Source: Daedaleopsis sinensis
Lineage: Eukaryota > Basidiomycota > Agaricomycetes > Polyporales > Polyporaceae
Length of the DNA: 64,000 nt
Direction: 5' to 3'
NCBI GenBank assembly: GCA_033807695.1
Contig: CM066306.1
Span: 4,154,001-4,218,000, forward strand
The notes under the pieces were generated by a model. It worked only from the letters and a program-made list of their open reading frames with translations, did no database searches and was not told the origin of the DNA. The position numbers and the translations under genes were made by a program. This document shows, in pieces, positions 26,240 to 35,352 of this stretch. Within the stretch, counting starts at the first letter, position 1; every line of letters starts with the position of its first letter.

Positions 26240-27553
26240 TCAGACGGTAGGAGTGGGATGGTTAGAGAATATGGTGGGATCGTTGGGCAGATCGTCCAGA
26301 CTAGTAGCTCCGGGCGTCTCAGGAATGTCTACCAAATCATCTTCCCTCTGACTTGATCCACCCGCCAGATAAGCTTTAGGAGCGACGGCCACGCCCTCCA
26401 CAGCGGACGTCAACTCGAGAACTGAAGGAGACGGAGACGGCACCGTCGAGGTGATGGTGATGATCGACGGGGGAGGAGCCGACTCGGAGAGAATGGTTAC
26501 GGAGTCGTCCTCGCTCTGCGCGGGGGATGAGGAGCCGTCCGCCGGAGGGTTCCCCAGGAACTCGAATGCGGCGTGTGGCGCGAGGTTCGGGGCGACTGCG
26601 ACGGGATTGACCCCGTAGTTCTGTGCGAGGAACTGGGCGAAGGCTTGGTTGGCGTTGAAATCCGGAGGAAGACCGGGAAAGACCGGCCCCATCAAACCTT
26701 GGAAGTCGAACGCTGGGAGAGCGTTGCCACGTCCCCCGTTCCCAACGTCGTCCTCGACTCCCATCTCGACGTCCTCCACTGCTGGGAGACCGGGCTCTTG
26801 GAGTCCTCTGCCATCCTCGTGGTCCTCGGAGGTGTCCTGACGCCTGGAAGGTCCCGGAGACCGACTGCGGCTGCGGGACTTCTCGCGACAGCGCTGGTTG
26901 CGCCTCGTCTTCTTGCGCAACACTCGCGCATGAGCGGCATGGAGCTCGTCGACGCGCTTGATAGCGCGATCGGTAAGTCGCTGCTTCTTGGCTTGATCTA
27001 TCTTGCTCTGACGGAACATGCTCTGTCGGGCGATGAACATAGCCATATCGATCTTCTCCTGGTCGCCGTCCGAGACTGGGACCCCCATCGTCGGCCCCAT
27101 GGCGCCCCTCGAACCGTCCGACCGGGGAGGCAGCAAGAGGTGGGGAGGGATGGAAGGCCGGGGCGTGCTCACCGAGCCGTCGTCGTGGACTATAGCCAGT
27201 CCGTAGAAGCTGTCGCGGTCGTCCCTCCAGAGGTTCGACAGGAGACGGTAGTCGGCGGGCAAGACGTCCACGTCCGGGTCGAACTGACGGGTCCGCCTCA
27301 TCCGCAAATCGAACTCGAGGCACGCTCGGACAGCGGCCGAGCTGAACGAACGAGTCACCCCGTCCAGTTGATCTTGAGCGAGGACAGATCCATCGTCCGC
27401 CACGACGAAATTCTGAGGCAGGTTCTTGTGACGCTCCGGCATGGAGAGAGAGAGGAGATGCTCGTGTTGAGCAAGAGGTTTGTGAAGGGGGGACTGGAGG
27501 TGAGTGAGAAGTGGGTCCCGGGGGATGATCCTCCTCGCAGCCGTCTGACCCAT
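26240..27553 (-). CDS. Extra ORF downstream of pol in the Ty3 element (ORF3, unknown)
   Basis: 437 codons from the ATG at 27553; the more protein-like start is the in-frame ATG at 27442 (MPERHKNLPQNFVVADDG). It lies in the position where some elements carry env, but no signal peptide or transmembrane helix is visible, so it is not an obvious envelope. The first 110 residues look folded (VRACLEFDLRMRRTRQFDPD, YRLLSNLWRDDRDSFYGLA). A helical Lys/Arg-rich segment (KIDQAKKQRLTDRAIKRVDE) and an SR-type run (KSRSRSRSPGPSRR) follow. The C-terminal third is acidic and Pro/Ser-rich. It overlaps, in another frame, the open tail of the pol reading frame. The function is unknown; nucleic-acid binding by the SR/basic part is a guess. 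Confidence 0.5.
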   Translation of the reverse strand: MGQTAARRIIPRDPLLTHLQSPLHKPLAQHEHLLSLSMPERHKNLPQNFVVADDGSVLAQDQLDGVTRSFSSAAVRACLEFDLRMRRTRQFDPDVDVLPADYRLLSNLWRDDRDSFYGLAIVHDDGSVSTPRPSIPPHLLLPPRSDGSRGAMGPTMGVPVSDGDQEKIDMAMFIARQSMFRQSKIDQAKKQRLTDRAIKRVDELHAAHARVLRKKTRRNQRCREKSRSRSRSPGPSRRQDTSEDHEDGRGLQEPGLPAVEDVEMGVEDDVGNGGRGNALPAFDFQGLMGPVFPGLPPDFNANQAFAQFLAQNYGVNPVAVAPNLAPHAAFEFLGNPPADGSSSPAQSEDDSVTILSESAPPPSIITITSTVPSPSPSVLELTSAVEGVAVAPKAYLAGGSSQREDDLVDIPETPGATSLDDLPNDPTIFSNHPTPTV

Positions 27554-28241
27554 TCCTTTTATCCTCTTCCAGATCCCTCAGTCGTCCGATATCTTCCACT
27601 ATCAAATCAAGGAAGCCAAGAAATATCTGAGGGTCATCTGGAGGATTTCCGCGACCTTCGGGTAGCGAGTCGATCGTTTCCACTCCGCACGCATCCAGAT
27701 ACAACTTCAGGGCTTCGAGGTGCGATATGGACGAGTAAGGAACCCAGGTACGGTCGCCGGACTTCCAAACCGCTTCGAATAAAGCTTTCTGACCCGCGCC
27801 ACGGTGCGACACCAGTTTCTCAATCGCCCATTCGTTATCGCGGTCCTCAAGCTCTAACACTTGCGAGTGTAGTCGACCCGGAAATAGCCTGTCGTCGTTT
27901 GGTTCGTGAATACGAAGCAACGACGAGTGGAACACGTCGTGCACCCCTCGTCGGCGCAAGGCAGGAGGCAACTCGACCTTGAAGGAATTATTGGCGAAGT
28001 CTTTCGTGATACGGTAAGGACCTATGTACTTGTGTGCTAGCTTTCGAGCTAAGCCTTTCGGCAATGAAATGTTCTTCATAGATAAGTACACGAGATCGTC
28101 TACGACGAACGGCGTAGGGCGTCGTTTGCGATTAGCATCTCGGGTCTGTTTAACCCGTGCTGCTATCAAACTGTCGTGCGCTGACATCACAGCCGCTTTG
28201 ACCTTCAGAGCGTAAGCCCGAACACCCGGATACTCGTCTGC
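26376..28241 (-). CDS. pol continuation after the stop: integrase C-terminus and chromodomain
   Basis: This is the same frame as gag-pol, resuming directly after the TGA at 28242-28244 (ADEYPGVRAYALKVKAAV). It carries the integrase GPY module (LAHKYIGPYRITKDF, HDVFHSSLLRIHEPND) and then a chromodomain (about 27700-27880: LELEDRDNEWAIEKLV, VWKSGDRTWVPYSSI). Chromodomains steer integration to marked chromatin. After about 27560 the frame stays open to 26376 but is Ser/Pro/Arg/Gly-rich in the way of an off-frame reading of ORF3, so the true pol end is unclear. The segment would need readthrough, or is lost in this copy. Confidence 0.6.
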   Translation of the reverse strand, partial: ADEYPGVRAYALKVKAAVMSAHDSLIAARVKQTRDANRKRRPTPFVVDDLVYLSMKNISLPKGLARKLAHKYIGPYRITKDFANNSFKVELPPALRRRGVHDVFHSSLLRIHEPNDDRLFPGRLHSQVLELEDRDNEWAIEKLVSHRGAGQKALFEAVWKSGDRTWVPYSSISHLEALKLYLDACGVETIDSLPEGRGNPPDDPQIFLGFLDLIVEDIGRLRDLEEDKRNGSDGCEEDHPPGPTSHSPPVPPSQTSCSTRASPLSLHAGASQEPASEFRRGGRWICPRSRSTGRGDSFVQLGRCPSVPRVRFADEADPSVRPGRGRLARRLPSPVEPLEGRPRQLLRTGYSPRRRLGEHAPAFHPSPPLAASPVGRFEGRHGADDGGPSLGRRPGEDRYGYVHRPTEHVPSEQDRSSQEAATYRSRYQARRRAPCRSCASVAQEDEAQPALSREVPQPQSVSGTFQASGHLRGPRGWQRTPRARSPSSGGRRDGSRGRRWERGTWQRSPSVRLPRFDGAGLSRSSSGFQRQPSLRPVPRTELRGQSRRSRPEPRATRRIRVPGEPSGGRLLIPRAERGRLRNHSLRVGSSPVDHHHHLDGAVSVSFSSRVDVRCGGRGRRS

Positions 28242-28244
28242 TCA
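28242..28244 (-). other. In-frame TGA separating integrase core from chromodomain
   Basis: The codons around it read D-N-A-stop-A-D-E-Y. The frame is identical and uninterrupted on both sides, so this is a single nonsense codon and not a frameshift. Confidence 0.85.
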
Positions 28245-31200
28245 TGCGTTGTCCCAAATCATAGGTCGGGGCATCCGTCCCGTATTCAGGAAGAACGGTG
28301 CGTGTCCAGTGGCGTCTGATCGAGCAATGTTAATCGCAAACTCTATTCCCGGGAGTTTCGCGACCCAATCTCGTTGATTAGCGTTTACGCACTGCCTCAG
28401 CATCTGCGACACGGTTCGATTAGCCCGTTCAGTGGACCCGTCCGATTCGGGATGGTACGCGCTCGACATGCGCAGTTCTATACCGATAAGCCGGTGTAAG
28501 TGTTCCCAAAACGTACTAGTAAATAGCACGTCTCGATCACTGACTATCGACTTAGGAAGACCGTGGTGCTTGTAGACCTCGGAGAAGACTAACTCAGCCA
28601 CATCTCTAGCCCGATACGTCGTTCGGCTTGGGATGAGGTGAACCATACCGGTAAGCAGATCTATCACCGTCGTGATAGCGTCAAAATTGCCGTCTCTATT
28701 CTTTGAAACAGGTAAAGGACCAATAAAGTCCATTCCGATAGCCTCCCAAGGAGAGCTAGGAACTGGTAAGGGATTCAATAATCCATACGGTTTCTGATTC
28801 GAAGGCTTACTGCGCTTGCAAGTCATGCAGGTATCGCAGAATTTCTGGACATCCGGAAGTAGAGTCTTCCACCAAACATGATCGCGCAGCAAGCTCGACG
28901 TCTTGTGCGGTCCTAGGTGTGCTAGCAGTGAATGAGCGTGAGTTATCACGATTTCGCGCACATTCCGTCCGTTCACGATGATGTGGGGTATGCACAGTAG
29001 TTCCCGACCTCGATCTCTCAAGGTGATAATCTCATCATTAACCGTAAAGTTCTTGTACTGACCGGGGTTGGCTAGAATGTCTGCGAAGAATGCATCTTCG
29101 CTATACCGGCCTCGAAGTTCATCTTCGAGATGTAATCCGTCACTCGAGCCCGCGATATGCTCGAGCAGTGGTTCAATACTCGATGGTGCGCCCTCCTGAC
29201 CGCTATTAACCATTTCGGGTGTCTGAACTGCAGTCTCCTCAGCTTGGGATGGCTGTTGTGGGTGACCCTCGCCCTCCTGTCCGTTCTCACGGGGTCCGTG
29301 AAGAACGACACGACGGATTCGTTTCGAGAACTCGCGAGATGTCTCCAGCCTACCCGTTTCGGGCGGTGGAGGGGGCGCACGAGCCTGCCGAGGCTTTCGC
29401 GTCGCAAGCACATCTGCAGCAGCATTCACGTTCGGCGGTGCGACCCGTGGTTCCGCCGCGCCCGTCTCGGTGGACGCTGCACCCACGCGTGTGCGAGTAG
29501 GCTTGACTCGCCTCGCTGTGGTCAGTGCGCGCGCCGATGAAGGAGCTGCTATTATGCTCTCCGTGTTGCGAGATCGCAACCGGCTCGAGCGTCGTGGTCC
29601 ATCCGAGGGCAAATGAATTGCTGCACGCCCTTCGCTATCCACAAGGACGGGCATCGTCATTGCGAAGGACTCGATCCCTGCGAAAGGCGGGTTGTCTTCG
29701 TCATCGTACTGCACGTATTCGGAAGGAGCGCGGACTGTACCCGGCTGCTCGTTCGAGTAGATGCGCGAGAGAGCATCCGCAAGTACGTTATCAACTCCGG
29801 GTACGTATTCAACTGTAAAGTTGAACTCCGATATCTTCTCAATCCAGCGAGCCTGACGGCCGGACAGATCCCGCTGCTTGAGCAGGTGCGTGAGACCCTT
29901 GTGGTCCGTCACCCAAGTGAATGCGCAACTGAGCAAGATATCCCGATGCCGGCGCATAGCTTCCACTCCGGCAAGCATCTCGATCTCGTGCACAGCGTAG
30001 TTCAGCTGAGTTGACGTTAGTTTCGCAGAGAAGAATGCCGCGACACGGCCGCGACGAAAATCGTCGCCCTGTGTCACTACCCCGGCTATTCCGCCATGTG
30101 ATCCGTCCGTCACCAGCCAGATACGCGGTGCTGTTGCAGCATAATCTAGTGGTACACGATGGTGAGTACGATGAGCATGCACGAGACGCTTGATCTCATC
30201 AAATGCGCGTTGCTCTGTATAGCTCCATTTGAATGAAGACTCAGAGCCAATCAAAGCTGTCAGGATGCTCATTGGTATGCGAATGTTCGCGATATCATCC
30301 GCTAGGTAGCCCACTGACCCAAGAAATCCGCGCAGGAGCTCCTTGTTGGTGGGTACCTTCCACTTCATTACAGAGTCGACTTTATCCGGATCCATGCGGA
30401 TACCGTGGTCGTCTACAATGCGACCGAGTATCTTCATTTCTCGACACAAGAAATGCAGTTTCGTCGCACTAAGGTAAAGTTCTTCACGCCTTAGTATGTC
30501 AATTACTAGTCTCACATGTTGGATGTGGTCCTCGAGTGCGTCCGAGTAGATCACTATGTCATCAAGGTACACATCCAAGAAGACCCCGATATAGGGCCCA
30601 AATATATGGTTCATTAAGCTCTGGTACGTCGCTACAGCGTTGCAGTCGCCTTGCTGTAGCACGAGGCTAACCATATTCCCATCCGGTGTTGTCATGGCCG
30701 TCCGCTCAACGTGCTCCGGCTCAACCCGGATCTGCTCATACGCATCCTTTCCATCTATGAGGGATCGGTAGTGGTGTCGTGAGACTCGTCGTAGTATTCC
30801 TTCCATATCTGGAAGGGGAGATGTTACTTTGTGAGTGTTCGCGTTGCGTTCACAAAGATCACATACCACTCGCAGGCGGTGGGGTACTCCGTTCACCCCC
30901 GTGCCAGGTTTCTTCAACAGCAACATTGGGCTCGTGTTGCGAGCGTTCGTCATGCGCCAACGACCCGAATGTAGGTACGCATCCCGCTTCTCTGTCCACA
31001 AGTGGCGTAGCGCGTCCGGACACTTTGACAGTCGCCAAGAATAGACCTTGGCCTCGTCTATCAGCGGAATGCGATGGTTGATAGAACGAAGAGGAGGCAG
31101 CGGTGAGTCGCTCGCCTCCTTACAGATTGGGTCTGCATACGCACGCAGCTCTCGACGAGTGTCCTCAAGCCGCTCTTCAAAGACCTCCATGGCCGACGAT

Positions 31201-34200
31201 TCGAGCACCCGCACCTGCTTCCCTTCTATGGGAAGAGGCATATCGCTTCCGATCACAACCGCAGTAGGATTGAAGGAGAAGGAAACCTTGTGCTGGAATA
31301 GGAAAGGTGTTCCGAGTACGATGCCGTAGCTATTCAGGTTAATAATATCAAAGAATCTGTCATCCTTGACTCGCTGGTACTGTAGCCTTGCACGGCAGCT
31401 ATGATTAACCTTTGCGCGTGAACCCTGAATCGCAAACTGCACTGGTATAGGTTTCTCCAGCTCAAATGCCTGCGCTCCTATCTGATGAGCAAACTTGTAT
31501 GACATGAAATCAGCAAGTGATCCTGAATCAAGCAGCGCTTGAGCAGGGTAACCGTTGACGTTTACCACCACGACTACCGGCTTCGGAATTAGCCTGCTGA
31601 AGTCTTTTGGAACGGCCGATGTTCGCTGCAAAGAAAACATCTTCCCGGGCTCGTCCTCATCTACGGAATAAGATAATGACAATGCATTTAGCTCCAGCAC
31701 AACATAGTCATCGGACTGTCCAATGTCCGGCTCCCAGAATAAATCCGAGAGCTCATCCTCGAGGTCATCAAGAATTCCCAGTCTCCGCCGGGGCTTCAAA
31801 GACCTTCGGATCCGAGACGCATAGTAATTGGGCAAGTCGATGTAATAATTCTCGAGAGTTCGCTCGGCTATGTTTAGTCCCATCCCGAGGTACGTGTTGT
31901 AGATGTGTACATCCCGCCCAGGTAGTCGAAGGCTTACAAAGCGATTGACATCCGGTCCTGCAGGATCCGGATGCGGGAAAGCAGCTTCAAGAACCTGCCG
32001 AGCTCCAATAGACAGAGCAGGCCCCATTTTCTCGCCATCCCGATTGACAAAGCAGTCATTGTGAGTCTGACTAGGTTCGAATGAATGTACCACCATTTGA
32101 CGGTACCAGCGTACTATGTCAAACTCGGTATCACGCAACCGAGAAGATTCCAACAGCGTGTCAAAGCGGTAGTGCATGACTACATGAAGATCAGCGGACG
32201 TGCGGTACACGTTCGCGGAGTATTCATCACCGCCATCAAAATCTACGGCGGCGCAGCAATACGGGCCATGACGGTTGAGGAGCTCCTCCGCACGATCAGC
32301 GTACAGATCCCGAAGGTAAGTCCTCGGCAGGCCTTCTGCCCGAGTCATTGGGAGCTCGACAATCCGATCTATTTCCTCGCTAGGTACCAGCGGGACATTC
32401 ACATCCCCCGGATCCACGAACAGGACAGGCATTCGGGTATAGGTGACTGCCTCATACTCCGACCTCCATTCATCATCCTCATCTTTGGCACAGGTCCAGC
32501 CGACACCCAAACCTATGGCATTCAGCTCGAGACCGTGACCCGCAGTAGTCTCCGTGGACTCTGCGAGTTCCCGCAGCTTCTCAGCCGACACCGGTTTAGC
32601 ACCAACCGGTACGTCTATGTGAAAGGACGCTAGTCCCGGGGGTTTTCCCTTCTGCCCGGACTTCACTTGGTTGTTTCGTGGGCACTGACGAGAGAAATGT
32701 CCAACTTGCTTACAGGTGAAACATTTCCCTGCAGAAGACAACTCCTCCTTCTCCTTGGCGGAGAGTTTCGGAGCTGAGCTGCTCGAGCCCGAGGTACGTG
32801 AATCATTCGGCCTCAGACTTCTGGTATCCCGAGAGGGACCAGAGCTCGACTGGAATTGTCTAGCGGGGCGGAAAGCCTCCTTCTGATTCGTTCGAGAGTG
32901 GTAGTCACGCTCCCGCCCTCCATCTCGAGGCTTCGAGGTGACATTGTCTGCTTTCGAAGTGTAAGTGCGAGATTGAGGACGCTCCGAATTCGAGCCAGTA
33001 GGCTTACTACCAAGCCGTTGAGCGATACAATCCGCAATCTCAACATACTCAGCCTGTTGGATGATTGCATTGTAACTACTATTCGGAGTTATTTTCTGTT
33101 TCCATAGTTCCTGTTGAATGCGAATATTGAGACCCTTCCAGAGCCTATCTCGCTTGTCTTCATCAGAGACCAGACCGACGAGTTGGCATAGACTCTCGAG
33201 GTCATGCACATACTCTCGAATGGTTTTGTCACCTTGACGAAACCGATTCAACTTTTCCTGCATTTGAATGCGATAATCTGCAGGGAAGCAATAGTTGAAA
33301 AGTTCAACAAAGAACTTCCGCAAGGTCCACTTGTGTGGAGCCCGGGATACTGAGATCACAAAGAAATCATATGCTCGTCCTTCTAAGAACCGAGAAACAT
33401 ACGAGACAATCACTCGTTCATCCACGTCAAAGGCCGCGAAGTACTCGGTACACTCCCTCATGAACTTATGGAAGGCTTGAGCATCCACTTTGCCATCGTA
33501 GTGAACGGGCTTCTCAGGTTTCAGACGAAACTTCTTATGTTTCTTATTCTTCGAACCTTTCTTGTCAGACGCATGGTCAGAAGAGTCTGACGACTCATTC
33601 ACACCATCCCGCCCTCCAGCCTCTTTATCCGAGCTGTCAGAGGAGGAGCTAGAGGATGACGAATCAGACGGATCGCCTGGAGCAAGATCCAGAGGACCGG
33701 CTATATCGTCGAACGCACGGCCCAAGTAGCTACCGGGCTGTAGCTGCGAGATGGGCTTGAGGGTCGTCTTCGCCTTCAGAGAGCGACGTCCTCGACGGCG
33801 ACTCCCCTCAGACGATGAGTCGCTCTCCTCGTCGTCGCTGGGAAGTCGCTTACTGCGACGGGACTTCTTGCCCTTGCGCTTCTTACTCTTCTTGCGCGAA
33901 GATGTAGTCGATTTTAGGCGCAGATCTGCGACCTCCTGACGGAGGTCCTTGATTTCAGCAGTGAGCTCACGAACGGCAGCGTCGGGAGCCGCTTGTCCTA
34001 CAGGCTCCACGTCGTCGGTGTCGTCTACGTCCGAAGGTGTCTCTGAGTTCGAAGCGAGAGTAGGCAAACCTTCGGACGACTCTTTGCGAGCCTCCCAGTA
34101 CGCGAGTATCTCTCGCTGTTGGTCGCTGTCGTACCCTTCCAATTTATTGTCCTGTAACAACTTCTTGGTAGTGTACACGTCTAACTCACGCTTCTGAGCG

Positions 34201-34901
34201 TGAGGATCGAGCTCGTCCATCGGAATTTGGACGGCGCCCCAGTTGCGGGCGTCGACCGCTTTACCCTTGGCCAAGGTATTAGACAGACCCTCTCCGCGAG
34301 AGTCCGTGCTGTACGACTGGTCCCTAGGACCGGCAGCCATCACAGCTTCCATGCGACGAGCGACTTGCTCGCGTTCGGTGGTGGTGAGCAACTCCTCAGC
34401 GGCTTGAACAGCCTGCAGCTGGGGAGAGCCGAGCTTGACATTGCGACTAACACGTTCCGAACGCTCCCGGACGGGAGTCGGACTCGTGCTGTGCGTACTA
34501 CGACGACGGCCTCGAGCTTCGAACCAAGGGCCGTCATCGACGTCCGAGACCTCTTCGACGGTCACCGGGCGTTGGGAACCAGTGGGCGCGGGCTGGCCAG
34601 CCTCCGACACCACATCCTGGCTAGAGGATACCACCGGAGTGGTCTCCGTCGCCACGGTCTGCACCGGAGACGGGGTCCTCGAGGCGACGACCGGGTCCGC
34701 GACCGGGTCAAGTCGCCCCTCATCACCGGAGAGCGAGCTCTCGACGGTGGTGTCCGCTTGGTTGGACAGGGGACTGAGTTCATACGAAGGAGGGGGGGAG
34801 TCAGCGAGGGGTTCGGTGAGATAGGACTCACCGGATTCTATGGGTGCCACCGCGGGAGGCGACTCCGGGCGGGGGCGGCGAAGATTGTAACGAGAAGACA
34901 T
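28242..34901 (-). CDS. gag-pol: Ty3/gypsy Gag-Pol polyprotein (up to in-frame stop)
   Basis: 2,219 aa in one frame with no Gag/Pol frameshift. Residues 1-450 are a long disordered leader with Lys-rich and Ser/Asp-rich runs. The retrotransposon Gag domain begins near 465 (PVHYDGKVDAQAFHKFMREC). The CCHC knuckle is near 722 (CFTCKQVGHFSRQC). The aspartic protease motif is near 1119 (ALLDSGSLADFMS). The reverse transcriptase YLDD box is near 1444 (YLDDIVIYSD). RNase H is near 1595 (LVTDGSHGGIAG), and the integrase HHCC zinc finger near 1985-2030 (HAHSLLAHLG; CDTCMTCKRS). The integrase core has MDFIGPLP, VSDRD and DGSTERANR. The frame ends at a TGA after MIWDNA, just before the integrase C-terminal module. 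All catalytic motifs appear intact, so the stop is the only evident lesion in this part. Confidence 0.92.
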   Translation of the reverse strand: MSSRYNLRRPRPESPPAVAPIESGESYLTEPLADSPPPSYELSPLSNQADTTVESSLSGDEGRLDPVADPVVASRTPSPVQTVATETTPVVSSSQDVVSEAGQPAPTGSQRPVTVEEVSDVDDGPWFEARGRRRSTHSTSPTPVRERSERVSRNVKLGSPQLQAVQAAEELLTTTEREQVARRMEAVMAAGPRDQSYSTDSRGEGLSNTLAKGKAVDARNWGAVQIPMDELDPHAQKRELDVYTTKKLLQDNKLEGYDSDQQREILAYWEARKESSEGLPTLASNSETPSDVDDTDDVEPVGQAAPDAAVRELTAEIKDLRQEVADLRLKSTTSSRKKSKKRKGKKSRRSKRLPSDDEESDSSSEGSRRRGRRSLKAKTTLKPISQLQPGSYLGRAFDDIAGPLDLAPGDPSDSSSSSSSSDSSDKEAGGRDGVNESSDSSDHASDKKGSKNKKHKKFRLKPEKPVHYDGKVDAQAFHKFMRECTEYFAAFDVDERVIVSYVSRFLEGRAYDFFVISVSRAPHKWTLRKFFVELFNYCFPADYRIQMQEKLNRFRQGDKTIREYVHDLESLCQLVGLVSDEDKRDRLWKGLNIRIQQELWKQKITPNSSYNAIIQQAEYVEIADCIAQRLGSKPTGSNSERPQSRTYTSKADNVTSKPRDGGRERDYHSRTNQKEAFRPARQFQSSSGPSRDTRSLRPNDSRTSGSSSSAPKLSAKEKEELSSAGKCFTCKQVGHFSRQCPRNNQVKSGQKGKPPGLASFHIDVPVGAKPVSAEKLRELAESTETTAGHGLELNAIGLGVGWTCAKDEDDEWRSEYEAVTYTRMPVLFVDPGDVNVPLVPSEEIDRIVELPMTRAEGLPRTYLRDLYADRAEELLNRHGPYCCAAVDFDGGDEYSANVYRTSADLHVVMHYRFDTLLESSRLRDTEFDIVRWYRQMVVHSFEPSQTHNDCFVNRDGEKMGPALSIGARQVLEAAFPHPDPAGPDVNRFVSLRLPGRDVHIYNTYLGMGLNIAERTLENYYIDLPNYYASRIRRSLKPRRRLGILDDLEDELSDLFWEPDIGQSDDYVVLELNALSLSYSVDEDEPGKMFSLQRTSAVPKDFSRLIPKPVVVVVNVNGYPAQALLDSGSLADFMSYKFAHQIGAQAFELEKPIPVQFAIQGSRAKVNHSCRARLQYQRVKDDRFFDIINLNSYGIVLGTPFLFQHKVSFSFNPTAVVIGSDMPLPIEGKQVRVLESSAMEVFEERLEDTRRELRAYADPICKEASDSPLPPLRSINHRIPLIDEAKVYSWRLSKCPDALRHLWTEKRDAYLHSGRWRMTNARNTSPMLLLKKPGTGVNGVPHRLRVVCDLCERNANTHKVTSPLPDMEGILRRVSRHHYRSLIDGKDAYEQIRVEPEHVERTAMTTPDGNMVSLVLQQGDCNAVATYQSLMNHIFGPYIGVFLDVYLDDIVIYSDALEDHIQHVRLVIDILRREELYLSATKLHFLCREMKILGRIVDDHGIRMDPDKVDSVMKWKVPTNKELLRGFLGSVGYLADDIANIRIPMSILTALIGSESSFKWSYTEQRAFDEIKRLVHAHRTHHRVPLDYAATAPRIWLVTDGSHGGIAGVVTQGDDFRRGRVAAFFSAKLTSTQLNYAVHEIEMLAGVEAMRRHRDILLSCAFTWVTDHKGLTHLLKQRDLSGRQARWIEKISEFNFTVEYVPGVDNVLADALSRIYSNEQPGTVRAPSEYVQYDDEDNPPFAGIESFAMTMPVLVDSEGRAAIHLPSDGPRRSSRLRSRNTESIIAAPSSARALTTARRVKPTRTRVGAASTETGAAEPRVAPPNVNAAADVLATRKPRQARAPPPPPETGRLETSREFSKRIRRVVLHGPRENGQEGEGHPQQPSQAEETAVQTPEMVNSGQEGAPSSIEPLLEHIAGSSDGLHLEDELRGRYSEDAFFADILANPGQYKNFTVNDEIITLRDRGRELLCIPHIIVNGRNVREIVITHAHSLLAHLGPHKTSSLLRDHVWWKTLLPDVQKFCDTCMTCKRSKPSNQKPYGLLNPLPVPSSPWEAIGMDFIGPLPVSKNRDGNFDAITTVIDLLTGMVHLIPSRTTYRARDVAELVFSEVYKHHGLPKSIVSDRDVLFTSTFWEHLHRLIGIELRMSSAYHPESDGSTERANRTVSQMLRQCVNANQRDWVAKLPGIEFAINIARSDATGHAPFFLNTGRMPRPMIWDNA

Positions 34902-35086
34902 ATGGGGTTTTTCTTGATACTAGTAGACAGTTAGAGAGAGAGAGAGCCGGTCGTCGAATGGAAGGTCGAGTTGATCAGACTCGATGTTGCCCAGTACGAC
35001 GACAGGAGAAAGAGACAGAGGAAAGTTGAGAGAGTTGTTGTCGGCGATGAGTAGCGTTCGATGGTCGACGTCGAGAGTCAAAAATA
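34902..35086 (-). other. 5' untranslated leader of the Ty3 element
   Basis: 185 bp between the 5' LTR and the Gag start. It contains a short AG microsatellite (34933-34946). The bases next to the LTR read TATTTTTGACTCTCG on the sense strand, without the TGG expected for a standard tRNA primer site. Confidence 0.6.
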
Positions 35087-35347
35087 TGAGACGCTCGCTG
35101 GTCGCTTGCGGCTAGGTGGCGTCTCACGGTCGAGGTTCTCGCAGGAAGAGACTGGGGTAACGTCTGGGTTGCAAGAACGCTAACGGTCGAGTACAGGATA
35201 GCTAGTCTATATATACAAGACAAGAGATCACGAGACAAGCGGAAAGAGGGTGAGGAGAGAGGTACTAGACCAAGAAGGGAGAGTCTAAGGGAGATAGGGA
35301 CGAAAAAGGAAACAAGGCAAAAGAGGAGAGTAAACGCAACTGTTACA
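35087..35347 (-). repeat. 5' LTR of the Ty3 element
   Basis: 261 bp, collinear with the left LTR, with three substitutions between the copies. In element orientation this is the promoter-bearing LTR. The GATAT duplication follows directly at 35348. Confidence 0.9.
35207..35216 (-). promoter_or_regulatory. TATA-like element in the 5' LTR
   Basis: ctatatatac on the plus strand reads gtatatatag in the transcription sense. It lies in the middle of the LTR at the same offset as in the other copy, a plausible core promoter for the element. Confidence 0.4.
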
Positions 35348-35352
35348 GATAT
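35348..35352. repeat. Target-site duplication, right copy (GATAT)
   Basis: Directly abuts the right LTR and matches 25916-25920. Confidence 0.8.

Larger units (their letters stand above)
25921..35347 (-). mobile_element. Full-length chromodomain Ty3/gypsy LTR retrotransposon
   Basis: A 9,427-bp element, coding on the minus strand. It has 261-bp LTRs at both ends (TG...CA type, beginning TGAGACGCTC and ending CTGTTACA on the plus strand) and a GATAT target duplication. Gag, protease, reverse transcriptase, RNase H and integrase are in one frame (28242-34901). A stop codon follows, then the integrase C-terminal and chromodomain segment, then an additional ORF near the 3' LTR. The LTRs differ at only three positions (about 98.9% identical), so insertion is recent. 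A purine run next to the 3' LTR (sense ggaggg near 26186-26191) may be the polypurine tract. No TGG-type primer-binding site adjoins the 5' LTR. It lies between paralogues B and C. Confidence 0.92.

Noticed and set aside
26573..27982. Plus-strand open frame of 469 codons
   Set aside because: It is antisense to pol and ORF3 inside the retrotransposon and has no motifs. GC-rich coding DNA often leaves the opposite strand open.
34933..34946. AG microsatellite in the retrotransposon leader
   Set aside because: Short simple repeat of common type; noted but carries no evident function.
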